A DNA stretch of 64,000 bases from Bacillus sp. AFS006103 (GCA_002559145.1 NTXX01000036.1:155767-219766), one strand, 5' to 3'. Shown: positions 34,928 to 44,206, counted from the stretch's first letter. Numbers and translations: made by a program. The notes: generated by a model not told the origin, from the sequence alone.

Positions 34928-34943
34928 TGTGATTTATTTAACA
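34928..34943 (+). promoter_or_regulatory. possible Crp/Fnr site before the NO reductase gene
   Basis: TGTGA-TTTATT-TAACA resembles the B. subtilis Fnr site TGTGA-N6-TCACA with one change. TTATAG at 34947-34952 could be a -10, in which case the site would overlap the promoter. Low confidence. Confidence 0.3.
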
Positions 34944-34995
34944 AACTTATAGCTTTTAAAGGGTGGAAAAACTACTTCGGAAAAAGGTGCTAGTT

Positions 34996-37362
34996 ATGGA
35001 AATGAAAAAAATGGGTATAAACCAAGGGAAACGGCAAGAGGGCCTGAGGAATAGTTTCTTGAAATCTATTTGTGTCGGTACGTTATTATTGGTTTTTACT
35101 GTTCTTTTAGTTGGTGGATTCTGGATCTTTAAATCGGAAGCACCAAGACCACTTGTGGTCAATGAAAATGGAGAAGTGCTTTTTACGAAAGACTCTATTA
35201 AAGGCGGACAAGCAGTTTTTCAAAAATATGCCCTGATGGATTATGGCAGTGTATTAGGTAATGGTTCGTACATGGGTCCAGATTATACCGCGGAAGCATT
35301 AAAAATCTATACAGAAGGTATGCATGAATTCTATGCTCAAAAGAATGAAAAAACTTCATTTAAGAATCTAAAAGCAGCAGAGAAAATAGTCATCCGTGAA
35401 ACGGTAAAGGAGGAAATGCGCCATAATCGTTATCATAAAAACGAGGATACACTTGTTTTAACAGAGGCGCAGGTTTACGGTTTACAACAAGTCAGAAATT
35501 ATTATCACGAAGTATTTACGAAAGGTGATGGCTGGGGCCTACAGGGTAAGTTAATTAAAGAAAAGGATTTACCTAGTACTAACCGTGCATGGGTAGCAAA
35601 AGGTGATCAACTTACACAAGTTGCCGATTTCTTCTTCTGGACTGCGTGGTTATCAAGTACCAACCGTCCAGGCGATAAAATTTCCTTTACTAATAACTGG
35701 CCTTATTATGAAGATGCGGGGAATGTAATGACCTACTCATCCATTCTTTGGAGTGGGGTCAGTATTACCGTCTTTTCACTCTTTATGGCGTTGATTTTGT
35801 ATGTGTTCTACCGATATCATTTAGGAATGAAAGAGGCGTATACGCCTGGTAATTTTCCAAAAATAAACTTGAATACGATCCCTGTTACTTTATCACAAGT
35901 TAAAGCGGTTAAGTATTTCGTAATCGTTTCGTTGCTCTTCTTTATTCAAGTTATGTTCGGGGCGCTTCTAGCTCATTATTATACGGAACCTGAGAGCTTC
36001 TTTGGAATAAAGTGGATTGCAGAATTACTGCCGTTTAGCATCGCAAAAGGAATTCACCTCCAACTTGCTATCTTCTGGATTGCGACGTCCTGGTTGGGAC
36101 TAGGTATTTATGTGGCCCCGCTTGTGGGCGGTCACGAACCAAAGCGCCAGGGGCTGCTTGTCGATATTTTATTCTGGGCATTAGTCGTATTGGTGTTTGG
36201 CAGTATGCTTGGGCAATGGTTAGGAGTAAAAGGATACCTAGGTAACAATTGGTTTATGTTTGGCCACCAAGGCTGGGAGTACTTAGAGTTAGGGCGCTTC
36301 TGGCAGTATATTTTAGCACTTGGAATGATTATTTGGTTATTCATTGTGTATAGAGGAATAAGGAGCGCACTAAAGCGTGAGTCCGATCGAGGCGGTCTTG
36401 TTCATCTGCTCTTTTATGCCTCAATTGCCGTGCCGTTATTCTATGGATTTGCCTTTTTAATTCAACCAGATACTAGCTATACGATGGCAGATTACTGGCG
36501 CTGGTGGATTGTTCATTTGTGGGTGGAGGGGATTTTTGAAGTCTTTGCCGTTGTTATTATTGGGTTCTTATTAGTTCAAATGAAGCTGGTAACAAAGAAA
36601 TCCACGGTTAAGTCCTTATACTTCCAAATTACGATATTACTAGGCAGTGGTGTAATCGGAATTGGTCACCATTATTACTATAATGGTTCAGCAGAAGTTT
36701 GGATTGGATTAGGTTCTGTCTTCTCGGCGTTAGAGATTATTCCACTTACCTTACTGATTCTTGAAGCCTATGAACAATATAAAATGCTTCGTGATGGAGG
36801 AGTCGATTTCCCATATAAATCAACTTTTTGGTTCTTAATTTCAACCGCACTTTGGAATTTAGTGGGTGCAGGTGTCTTAGGATTCTTGATTAACCTTCCC
36901 GCTGTCAATTATTTTGAACATGGTCAGCAGTTAACCCCTGCTCATGGTCATGCAGCGATGATGGGCGTGTATGGAATGTTCGCCATTTCCTTACTTCTGT
37001 TTTCTTTACGAAATGTAGTCGATCCGAAGGTCTGGAATGATAAATTGCTCAAAATTGTTTGCTGGTTGTTAAACATTGGATTAGCAGGGATGGTCTTCAT
37101 TACCTTGCTGCCAATCGGTTTGGTTCAGTTGAAGCTTGCGTATGAACAGGGCTATTGGGCTTCGCGTGATCCGAAAATCTTTTATGGTCAAGATTTGGTG
37201 CATAATTTGCTCTTAATACGTGCGGTTCCAGATACGATTTTCTTGCTAGGGGTAATTGGCTTAGTTTACTTCTGTATAAAAGTGTTCTTTAATCTTCGCA
37301 AACCGACACATGGTGAAAATGAGCCACTGCCGGTCAAAGATTTAACGTTGGAGGAAGACTAA
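34996..37362 (+). CDS. norB: quinol-dependent nitric oxide reductase (qNOR)
   Basis: The 788-aa membrane protein has about 14 helices. An N-terminal extension of about 200 residues after the first helix (GGFWIFKSEAPRPLV) is the soluble domain of single-subunit qNORs that take electrons from quinol. Haem and non-haem iron ligands lie in IAKGIHLQLAIFW, GHQGWEY, VHLWVEGIFEVFA, GIGHHYYY and TPAHGHAAMMGVYG. It reduces NO to N2O. The start ATG 34996 follows aaaggtg; a GTG at 34963 is in frame but overlaps its own ribosome binding site. It is 95 bp after mvaK2 and may be in the same transcript. Confidence 0.94.
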   Translation: MEMKKMGINQGKRQEGLRNSFLKSICVGTLLLVFTVLLVGGFWIFKSEAPRPLVVNENGEVLFTKDSIKGGQAVFQKYALMDYGSVLGNGSYMGPDYTAEALKIYTEGMHEFYAQKNEKTSFKNLKAAEKIVIRETVKEEMRHNRYHKNEDTLVLTEAQVYGLQQVRNYYHEVFTKGDGWGLQGKLIKEKDLPSTNRAWVAKGDQLTQVADFFFWTAWLSSTNRPGDKISFTNNWPYYEDAGNVMTYSSILWSGVSITVFSLFMALILYVFYRYHLGMKEAYTPGNFPKINLNTIPVTLSQVKAVKYFVIVSLLFFIQVMFGALLAHYYTEPESFFGIKWIAELLPFSIAKGIHLQLAIFWIATSWLGLGIYVAPLVGGHEPKRQGLLVDILFWALVVLVFGSMLGQWLGVKGYLGNNWFMFGHQGWEYLELGRFWQYILALGMIIWLFIVYRGIRSALKRESDRGGLVHLLFYASIAVPLFYGFAFLIQPDTSYTMADYWRWWIVHLWVEGIFEVFAVVIIGFLLVQMKLVTKKSTVKSLYFQITILLGSGVIGIGHHYYYNGSAEVWIGLGSVFSALEIIPLTLLILEAYEQYKMLRDGGVDFPYKSTFWFLISTALWNLVGAGVLGFLINLPAVNYFEHGQQLTPAHGHAAMMGVYGMFAISLLLFSLRNVVDPKVWNDKLLKIVCWLLNIGLAGMVFITLLPIGLVQLKLAYEQGYWASRDPKIFYGQDLVHNLLLIRAVPDTIFLLGVIGLVYFCIKVFFNLRKPTHGENEPLPVKDLTLEED

Positions 37363-37387
37363 TAGGTTTGTCCTCTGGTTTCCTTTC

Positions 37388-37430
37388 AGACTTCCATTAC
37401 GGTGAGGTAGTGGAAGTCTGCCCTTTTTTT
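37388..37430 (+). terminator. terminator after the NO reductase gene
   Basis: AGACTTCCATTAC pairs with GTAGTGGAAGTCT, followed by seven T. It overlaps the 3' end of the converging EamA gene. Confidence 0.88.
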
Positions 37431-38299
37431 GCAACTTTTAATTCTCGTTTTTCGCTTAAGAAAGTGGAGCCAAGGACCAGCATGCCGCCAATTATTTGTA
37501 TCCATGTCATGCCTTCATGTAAAAAAAGCGCGGCGATGATTACGGCTGATATCGGATCAATATAACTAAGCACCGCAATCGTTTGTCCTTTTAGTTCTCG
37601 AATCGAAGTAAAATATAAAAAATATGCGAAACCCGTATGCACAATACCAAGGATGAAGATAAACATAATCGAAGTAGAGTTTAGACCAGTAAAATTAAGA
37701 TTCCCCTGCCAAAGTATATAGGGAAGAAGGACCAAAGCGGCCGCCATTAATTGCACTAACGTGGTTTCAAAACCGGATAAATTTTTGATAAATTTGTTCA
37801 TTAATATCACACTTGCATATAATGCGGCCGCTAAAAGACCATAGATAATACCTACGATATGATTCTGCGAACTGTCGGTACTACCAGCTCCAGGATTAAC
37901 GATTAAAAATAGACCAATCATTGCCGTAATGATGCAAATAACTTTTACACTCGTTAGTTTTTCTTTCAGAACCCAAGGTGCTAAAATCATTACAAAAATT
38001 GGTGCAAAGTAATAGCTAATGGTGGCGTTGGATATCGTCGTATACCGATAGGATTCAAATAAAAATATCCAATTAAGGCCGATCGCTGCCCCTGATAATA
38101 ACAGCAGCAGTGCATTATCTTTTAATGCTTGATAAGATGGCTTTTGTTTGACAAGGAAACTTGCAATCAGCAGAAAGAGACTTCCGATTACCCCTCGTAA
38201 GAATGCAATTTCACTTGAAGATAGATCAATATTTTTTACAAATACCCCGATGCTTCCAAAAATAAGCATGGTCATGATAAGTCTCATTTTCCCTTTCAA
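37397..38299 (-). CDS. EamA/DMT family transporter
   Basis: A 300-aa protein with ten predicted helices arranged in two EamA halves (MLIFGSIGVFVKNIDLSSSEIAFLRGVIGS and the second LLAAALYASVILMNKFI). The family exports amino acids, nucleosides or drugs. TTG at 38299 is preferred, with gggggaa 7 nt upstream; the ATG at 38314 contains that site. The start of the second half overlaps no other gene. Substrate unknown. Confidence 0.85.
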   Translation of the reverse strand: MKGKMRLIMTMLIFGSIGVFVKNIDLSSSEIAFLRGVIGSLFLLIASFLVKQKPSYQALKDNALLLLLSGAAIGLNWIFLFESYRYTTISNATISYYFAPIFVMILAPWVLKEKLTSVKVICIITAMIGLFLIVNPGAGSTDSSQNHIVGIIYGLLAAALYASVILMNKFIKNLSGFETTLVQLMAAALVLLPYILWQGNLNFTGLNSTSIMFIFILGIVHTGFAYFLYFTSIRELKGQTIAVLSYIDPISAVIIAALFLHEGMTWIQIIGGMLVLGSTFLSEKRELKVAKKGQTSTTSP

Positions 38300-38474
38300 G
38301 TCGATTTCCCCCATTTTTTAATCCATAAGACGACATATTACCATTATACAAACAGAAGTAAGGGAATAAAACTCCTCTCTTTATATAAATGGACAGGTTT
38401 AGGGTGTTTGCCTTTACACATAAAGGACTTGCTTCATATTTTAAGAGTAAGTTCATTTATGAAGGAGGATTTAC

Positions 38475-38744
38475 ATGCAATTAGATTATCAGCAAGCGCG
38501 TCGTTTAGAGGGTCAAATGATAAAGTTTAAAAATAGTCAAGGGGAATGGTCCGTTGGAAGGGTTGTAAAGGTAAAAAATGATGGTCTAGAAATCGAAGAA
38601 TTAAATTCTTCAAGTGCTAATGATGGATATGGATTTGGCTTTTTTGGTCGGAGACCGTTTTTTAGACCACCATTTTTTAGAAGATTTAGACCACCTGTCT
38701 TCTTCCCGTTTGTTGGATTTGGATTTTCACCGTTCTTCTTTTAA
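38475..38744 (+). CDS. small Phe/Arg/Pro-rich protein, possible spore component
   Basis: The 89-aa protein has an N-terminal SH3-like part (LEGQMIKFKNSQGEWSVGRVVKVKNDGLEIEEL) and a C-terminal low-complexity tail with FFGRRPFFRPPFFRR and GFGFSPFFF. Such aromatic-rich tails occur in several small Bacillus spore coat proteins. The strong ribosome binding site gaaggaggatt precedes the ATG. Role is inferred only from composition. Confidence 0.65.
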   Translation: MQLDYQQARRLEGQMIKFKNSQGEWSVGRVVKVKNDGLEIEELNSSSANDGYGFGFFGRRPFFRPPFFRRFRPPVFFPFVGFGFSPFFF

Positions 38745-38751
38745 TAACTAA

Positions 38752-38783
38752 AAAAACATTGGGAGCTAGATCCCAATGTTTTT
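38752..38783. terminator. bidirectional terminator
   Basis: AAAAACATTGGGA pairs with TCCCAATGTTTTT around GCTAGA, between convergent genes. Confidence 0.9.
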
Positions 38784-39680
38784 ACTTTCTAAAGAGATTG
38801 ACTCCACTTTTGTTTTAGGCATTTTAACATTTCCCGCTGCAATTCCACCTAAAATAAGGACAACTCCAAGCCATTGTGACAAACTTACGTTTTCAGCTAA
38901 AACGAGTGATGACAAGATAACAGCAACTGGGAGTTCTGAGGCTGTTAATATCGTTCCAAGTCCTGGGCCGATATGCTTCATTCCAATTGAAAATAAGAGC
39001 GGCGGCAAGGCTACTCCAAATAACCCAAGGAACAATCCATACGGTGCTACGCCCATTAAAACGGGTAAATGGATTAAATCCGTTGGCGTGAAAAACAAGA
39101 AAACAGTGATCAATCCGCCAGTGGAGAGCAGTGCGCTTTTCTGAACAGGTGGTGTATCTTTTTCCACCGATCCGCTAACAAAGATGAGAGCGGTATACGT
39201 TATAGCAGAAAGCAGTCCCCAAACTGTCCCTTGCCATGATATTTCGACGTCGCCTTCAGCAATAATGCCCGCTGCTAGAATGGAGCCGATGATTAGAATA
39301 CCAATCGAAACTATTTTCCCGTTACTTGGTATTTTTTTATAAACAATCCACTCAAAAAAAGTACCAATCCATACAAATTGAAATAAAAAGATGATTGCAA
39401 GCGAAGCATCAAGGGTTTGCAGGGACTGATAATAAAATACTCCTGTTAAACCAAGTGGAACTCCTGATAATAGTAATTTTCCTATTTTAGGGAGCGTAAG
39501 TTTTTTCTTTTTCGCAAAGAGAGCGACTACCCAGATGAGCAAGGTCCCAAGTAAGGATTGAGATCCTGTTACCTGTGTCACGGTAAATCCGGCCGAGTAG
39601 GCAAGCTTAACAAAGGTCGATAATACTCCGTAACTGCATCCTCCTAAAAAAACAATGAGTGCGTATTGCCAAGTTTTCAT
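38766..39680 (-). CDS. EamA/DMT family transporter
   Basis: A 304-aa, ten-helix protein (LIVFLGGCSYGVLSTFVKLAYSAGFTVTQVTGSQ; second half starting WGLLSAITYTALIFVSG). The ATG at 39680 follows aaaggagcag. It is unlike the paralog at 37397 in detail. An intrinsic-terminator-like hairpin lies just upstream in its 5' leader at 39705-39743. Confidence 0.86.
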   Translation of the reverse strand: MKTWQYALIVFLGGCSYGVLSTFVKLAYSAGFTVTQVTGSQSLLGTLLIWVVALFAKKKKLTLPKIGKLLLSGVPLGLTGVFYYQSLQTLDASLAIIFLFQFVWIGTFFEWIVYKKIPSNGKIVSIGILIIGSILAAGIIAEGDVEISWQGTVWGLLSAITYTALIFVSGSVEKDTPPVQKSALLSTGGLITVFLFFTPTDLIHLPVLMGVAPYGLFLGLFGVALPPLLFSIGMKHIGPGLGTILTASELPVAVILSSLVLAENVSLSQWLGVVLILGGIAAGNVKMPKTKVESISLESKNIGI

Positions 39681-39704
39681 TTTTTTCTGCTCCTTTCAGT
39701 CCAT

Positions 39705-39743
39705 AAAAAAAGCCACACAGCTCTCATATGAAAGCTGTGTGGC
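39705..39743 (-). terminator. terminator hairpin in the 5' leader of the EamA gene
   Basis: On the minus strand GCCACACAGCTTTC pairs with GAGAGCTGTGTGGC and seven T follow, 25 bp before the EamA start. No minus-strand gene lies upstream in this window until past the ger operon, so it acts either as an attenuator or as a leftover. The sequence is shared with 12570 and 13568. The rest of 39744-39959 is AT-rich with no clear feature. Confidence 0.7.
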
Positions 39744-39959
39744 GAAAATAGAGATACCTCTAGAAAAGTCCACGAACAAATAAATTTTGATATTTAATTT
39801 AGCTTTTTTAATTTAAACCAAATGATAATGAATGTCAATGAATTTCGCTTCATCAATAACACCTTGGAACTATTGTGAAATTATTGAAGGACGTTACAAC
39901 TATCTATACATAAAGACCCCTAAATCTGGAAAACTATATTAAAGTTGGGGGTGGTTTAA

Positions 39960-41501
39960 TTGAAGAAAAGAATCGTCAAGACGCTTTTTAAGAAATTCAA
40001 TACACAACCACAATTTCAAGAACTGTCCAATACAAAGGATATTGAACGTAAAAAGCAAGATATTAGCAGCAATTATGAACAAAATATAGAGACATTTAAG
40101 TCTATTTTCAGTTTTCCTAAAAATACGGATATCAAATTTCGTGAATTTACCATCCGTGCTCTAAATCGCCGTGCCTTTATTATTTTCATAAGTACAATGG
40201 TTGAAGTACAAAGAATTCAGGAAAGCATCGTGGAACCGCTGCTTGAAAATGAGTTTACTACAGGAGAAATTAGAGATATCGTTTCATACCCAATCGAAAA
40301 AACGGTCACCATTATTGGGGAGATTACGGAATTTATTACTGGCGGGATGACAGCACTCTTTATTGATGGAGATATCCAATGCCATTTATTTGAAACCACC
40401 AATATTCCCGGGCGTTCCATAGAGAAGTCAGATAATGAAGTGATTGTAAAAGGGGCAAAGGAAGCTTTTAACGAAAGAGTAATTGATAATATTGCCTTAC
40501 TCCGTAAAAAAATAAAAAACGAGAATCTAATCGTGGAGTCTCAGGTTATTTCCAAACGGTCTAGAAACGATGTATTTCTTGTCTATCAAAAGGACCTTGC
40601 CAATGATGAACTCCTTCAAACCATAAAAGAAAAATTAACTTCGCTTGATACTGATAGAATTCTCGATTTAAGTATCCTGGAGCAATATTTAGAAGAACGA
40701 CCAAGGTCGCTATTTCCAACAATCTTATATACCGAACGTCCTGACCGTGCCGCCTCATTCATTGAAGAGGGTCACATTGTAATACTCATGTCCAATTCAC
40801 CAAGCAGCTTAATCCTGCCGGCAACCTTTTGGTCCTTAATGCATTCACCGGAGGATCATTACTTGCGTGTACCGTATGGTAATTTCATTCGATTATTGCG
40901 ACTACTTGCTTTTTTTGTCGCTGTTTTTTCCTCTTCTTTTTATATTGCTATCACCAACTATCATGTCGGAATGATTCCACCGGATTTGTTAATGGCGTTC
41001 GCCGGAACAAGGGAACGAGTTCCTTTTCCATCGATCATGGAGATCTTTATGATGGAATTAGCTTTTGAACTGATTCGGGAAGCTGGATTACGTGTGCCAT
41101 CCCCTATTGGGCCAACCATCGGGATTGTAGGTGCCTTAATTCTAGGTCAAGCTGCCGTGCAAGCGAATATCATTAGCCCAATTGTCATTATTGTTATTGC
41201 CTTAAGTGGCTTGAGCTCATTTATTATTAGTGACTTAAGCCTGAATTTTGCGATTCGCATCACCCGCATGCTGTTTATTTGCGCAGCAGGTTTTATGGGT
41301 GCTTATGGGCTGACTGCCTTATGTATGGTCTTTCTCTTTTATTTAGTTTCATTAAAATCATTTGGCACACCTTACTTTGCTCCGATGACGCCGCATTTCT
41401 TTTCGTCAAAGGACCTTATCGTTCGTCATCTTCCAATAAAAGAAAGGTTTCGCCCTGGTTATTTAAAACCAAAGGATATGGTCAAACAAAGAAAGGAATA
41501 A
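39960..41501 (+). CDS. GerA-family spore germination protein (A subunit)
   Basis: The 513-aa protein is the A subunit of a nutrient germinant receptor in the spore inner membrane. The N-terminal soluble part (about 280 residues) ends at HIVILMSNSPSSLILPATFWSLMHSPEDHYLRVPYGNFIRLLR, followed by four to five helices with the RVPFPSIMEIFMMELAFELIREAGLRVPSPIGPTIGIVGALILGQAAV hallmark. TTG start at 39960 behind gggggtgg. It heads an A-B-C-D type operon. The specific germinant is not predictable. Confidence 0.93.
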   Translation: MKKRIVKTLFKKFNTQPQFQELSNTKDIERKKQDISSNYEQNIETFKSIFSFPKNTDIKFREFTIRALNRRAFIIFISTMVEVQRIQESIVEPLLENEFTTGEIRDIVSYPIEKTVTIIGEITEFITGGMTALFIDGDIQCHLFETTNIPGRSIEKSDNEVIVKGAKEAFNERVIDNIALLRKKIKNENLIVESQVISKRSRNDVFLVYQKDLANDELLQTIKEKLTSLDTDRILDLSILEQYLEERPRSLFPTILYTERPDRAASFIEEGHIVILMSNSPSSLILPATFWSLMHSPEDHYLRVPYGNFIRLLRLLAFFVAVFSSSFYIAITNYHVGMIPPDLLMAFAGTRERVPFPSIMEIFMMELAFELIREAGLRVPSPIGPTIGIVGALILGQAAVQANIISPIVIIVIALSGLSSFIISDLSLNFAIRITRMLFICAAGFMGAYGLTALCMVFLFYLVSLKSFGTPYFAPMTPHFFSSKDLIVRHLPIKERFRPGYLKPKDMVKQRKE

Positions 41502-41506
41502 AATCT

Positions 41507-42613
41507 ATGAAGCAGCAAGGAAAACTTGGCATTCGTGAATATGTATCCATTGCTATTTTAATGGTGGGTGCAAAGGCAACGGAGGATACACCCATCCAAC
41601 TTTATAGTAAAGTCCAGAACGCATCATGGATGATTCCAATCCTATCAGCAGGTCTATTTTTTATTCCGCTCTTCTTATTATTAAAGACCTTGACATTGTA
41701 CGAAGACAAAGATTTATTTACCGTTATTCAAAAATTACTTGGAAAATACCTTGGTTTTGTTGTGTGTCTTCTTATCTTTTTGATTAGTTCTTATGCTATT
41801 TCGTTTGATACGAGGTCCTATGCAAATATTATCCGAACATTCTATTTTACAACCACACCTAACCTCATTATCTATGCATTCATAATGGCCGTTTGTGCAT
41901 ACGGTGCTAAAAAAGGGATTCAGCATATCGGATCGGTTGCTTACCTTATCGTTTACCTTGTTGTGTTCTCTTTGTGGTTTGCTTTAGTTTTAAGTACTCA
42001 AGAAAGTACGATGCAAGCCATATTTCCAATCTGGGGTCCCGGGAAGTTAGAAATCTTGAAGCAAAGCTCCCAAAAGGTGACTCTTTTTGCTGACTTTTTT
42101 CTGTTTACTATGTTCATTCCGTTCCTTACATCCATTAAAGTATTTAAAAAAGGTACATGGTTAGCCTTTGTTTATGCCAGTATCCAAATTAGTGCGGCAA
42201 TTCTTATATACATATGTATGTTTGATGTAAGCATGGGTGGAATAGGTTACCCATACCATACAGCCATTCGTTTTATTTCAATCGGATCCTTTCTGCCAAA
42301 TGTTGAAATCATCTTTTTTATTACCTGGTTATTGTCTGCTTTTATTCGCTTTACTGCATTTCTCTATTTAAATACTCTTATGTTCGGTCATCTTTTTAAA
42401 ATTAAAGACTTTGATTACTTAATACCATCACTAGCAACTATTTATTTATTGATTGGAAGCATACCTGAAGCAGCCGTTAATGTGAGCACTGAATTGAAAG
42501 CGTTATCCCTAACTATAGCTGGACCTACGTTTGCTGCTATTTCGCTCATTTTATGGTTAGCGGCACTGTTCAAAGGAGAATTTAAACGTGAAAAGAACAG
42601 GAACAGTATGTAA
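41507..42613 (+). CDS. GerB-family spore germination protein (B subunit)
   Basis: The 368-aa APC-type permease has ten helices and is thought to bind the germinant. It begins KQQGKLGIREYVSIAILMVGAKATEDTP. ATG 41507 follows aaaggaat, 5 bp beyond the A subunit stop. A longer open frame upstream lies within the A subunit gene and is not used. Confidence 0.92.
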   Translation: MKQQGKLGIREYVSIAILMVGAKATEDTPIQLYSKVQNASWMIPILSAGLFFIPLFLLLKTLTLYEDKDLFTVIQKLLGKYLGFVVCLLIFLISSYAISFDTRSYANIIRTFYFTTTPNLIIYAFIMAVCAYGAKKGIQHIGSVAYLIVYLVVFSLWFALVLSTQESTMQAIFPIWGPGKLEILKQSSQKVTLFADFFLFTMFIPFLTSIKVFKKGTWLAFVYASIQISAAILIYICMFDVSMGGIGYPYHTAIRFISIGSFLPNVEIIFFITWLLSAFIRFTAFLYLNTLMFGHLFKIKDFDYLIPSLATIYLLIGSIPEAAVNVSTELKALSLTIAGPTFAAISLILWLAALFKGEFKREKNRNSM

Positions 42614-43826
42614 ACTAGTGATGTTTCTATTGATTGTTTGCTTATTAACAGGCTGTTGGGATAAAGAGGAATTGGAAGATAAAGCCTATGTGATTGGGAT
42701 GGGAATTGATCATTCAAATCATTATGGAAAAATAAAAGTGACGATGTTACTTGCTAATCCTGAAGTTGGGAGTATGCAAGGCGGCGGTGGTTCTACAGAA
42801 AAGCCGAGAGAAATCATCACCTTTGCTGCCAATGATTTTATTGCAGCGAAAGGGACGGCTAATGCAATTATTTCACGAAATATTAGTTATGAATTATTAA
42901 AAATCTTTGTTGTTTCCGAGGAATACGCAAAAGACCCCAATTTTTTAAGGACTTTTTCTGACGTCTTAAAGGACAAAGAAATTCGACTGGATAGTTATTT
43001 AGCGGTATCGAAAGAAAAGGCAAGCGAGTTTTTTCTGAAAAATCATCCGAAAATGGAAACAAGACCACATAAATACTTTCAATACATGATTACTCATGGT
43101 ATTGAAAATGGATTGATTCCAGATTCGACCTTATTTCGTTTTTTTAACACCACCTATAGAGAGACTGAAAACTTTTTGGCGATGTACGTATCAGCCCAAA
43201 AGGATAAGAATCCTAAAGTTCAGAGTGAAGATGAATACATGGCAAGTCAAGTGAATGCCACAGGTGAGCTTGATGATACCCAATTTATAGGCTCAGCGGT
43301 TTTCAGGAATGGCAAGATGATCGGGAAACTAAACGGTCAAGAGACACGCACAGTTAATATTCTTGATGATACCACGAATATTAAAGATGTATTGATCGAT
43401 TTACCAGATCCTTTTTCAAATAATAAGAAACAGTTTGCGATAAGAGTTTTAAAAACGAAAAGTAATAAAGTAAAAATGAACGTTAAGAATGCTAGGTTAA
43501 AGATTGATATCACGGTACCCTTGAAGATTGAAATTATGACAAACCCATCCATGGTCAACTTTGCGAAGAAGAAGAACCAACAAATAGTAAAAAAACAAAT
43601 TACTAATCATCTCAAAAACGTAAATGAAAGGTTTTTTAAAAAAACTCAAACAAAATTAAAAGGTGTACCATATCCCTTATCCATGTATGCACGAAGGTAT
43701 TTTGGAACCATTCAGGAATATAAAAAATTTAATTGGCGAAAATCGTACCTGAATGCGGACATTCATGTGCATACGAGTATTCAAATTTTTGATTATGGGA
43801 AACAAGCTAAAACACCGAATAAGTAG
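42588..43826 (+). CDS. Ger(x)C family spore germination lipoprotein (C subunit)
   Basis: The 412-aa lipoprotein has the signal MFLLIVCLLTGCWDKEELED with lipobox LTGC and W-D-x-x-E-L typical of GerC proteins. It is anchored at the spore inner membrane and works with the A and B subunits. GTG 42588 follows aaaggagaa and overlaps the B subunit gene by 26 bp. The C-terminal YLNADIHVHTSIQIFDYG is also conserved. Confidence 0.93.
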   Translation: MKRTGTVCKLVMFLLIVCLLTGCWDKEELEDKAYVIGMGIDHSNHYGKIKVTMLLANPEVGSMQGGGGSTEKPREIITFAANDFIAAKGTANAIISRNISYELLKIFVVSEEYAKDPNFLRTFSDVLKDKEIRLDSYLAVSKEKASEFFLKNHPKMETRPHKYFQYMITHGIENGLIPDSTLFRFFNTTYRETENFLAMYVSAQKDKNPKVQSEDEYMASQVNATGELDDTQFIGSAVFRNGKMIGKLNGQETRTVNILDDTTNIKDVLIDLPDPFSNNKKQFAIRVLKTKSNKVKMNVKNARLKIDITVPLKIEIMTNPSMVNFAKKKNQQIVKKQITNHLKNVNERFFKKTQTKLKGVPYPLSMYARRYFGTIQEYKKFNWRKSYLNADIHVHTSIQIFDYGKQAKTPNK

Positions 43827-43838
43827 GAGGGGAAGAGG

Positions 43839-43994
43839 ATGAGTCTTTTTACTTATGTTAGCCTTTTGAGTATTACTATATATACTTTCGGATTTGCTGT
43901 CTCCTTATGGAAAGGCAAACAGAAGATGAGCGCAGTGGCCGTTTTATTCCTCACCCTTTGTATAATCATCCTGCCATTCTTCACGATATTATAA
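43839..43994 (+). CDS. small two-helix protein, candidate germinant receptor D subunit
   Basis: ATG at 43839 follows gtaggaggggaagagg, 12 bp after the GerC stop. The 51-aa product has two hydrophobic helices (TYVSLLSITIYTFGFAVSL and AVLFLTLCIIILPFFTIL) joined by the basic loop WKGKQKM. Small two-helix D proteins are known in some ger operons, where they modulate germination. The size, topology and position fit, but sequence similarity was not tested. Confidence 0.75.
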   Translation: MSLFTYVSLLSITIYTFGFAVSLWKGKQKMSAVAVLFLTLCIIILPFFTIL

Positions 43995-43995
43995 A

Positions 43996-44024
43996 CAGCG
44001 AACGGTGTCAGGCACCGTTCGCTG
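43996..44024 (+). terminator. hairpin after the ger operon
   Basis: CAGCGAACGGTG pairs perfectly with CACCGTTCGCTG around TCAGG. The U-run is poor. The GTGTCAGGCAC core is shared with the hairpin at 3106. Confidence 0.6.
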
Positions 44025-44034
44025 TTCGCTGATT

Positions 44035-44206
44035 GTAAGTAATCGATCTATATATTTAAGGGAGCATCTGTTTAACGGGTGCTCTTCCTAAGGTATCGGC
44101 TCCGCCTACGCCTAATACCATGATAGCCACGCGTGCTATCCCCTCTAACATGTACTATAACGCTTGATTATTAATAAATTATTAACTAGATATTAAAATT
44201 AGTTAA
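44035..44206. repeat. 172-bp dispersed structured repeat, copy 1
   Basis: Same length and orientation as the copy at 55467-55638, with about 112 bp of the core nearly identical. It holds three internal inverted repeats (GAGCA...TGCTC, GGTAT...ATACC and GATAGCcacgcgtGCTATC), suggesting a folded RNA or MITE-like element. It ends just inside the xylB 3' end. Confidence 0.9.

Noticed and set aside
41279..41506. 76-codon upstream extension of the GerB-type gene
   Set aside because: It overlaps the GerA-type gene in another frame; the ATG at 41507 has the ribosome binding site and the family N-terminus.
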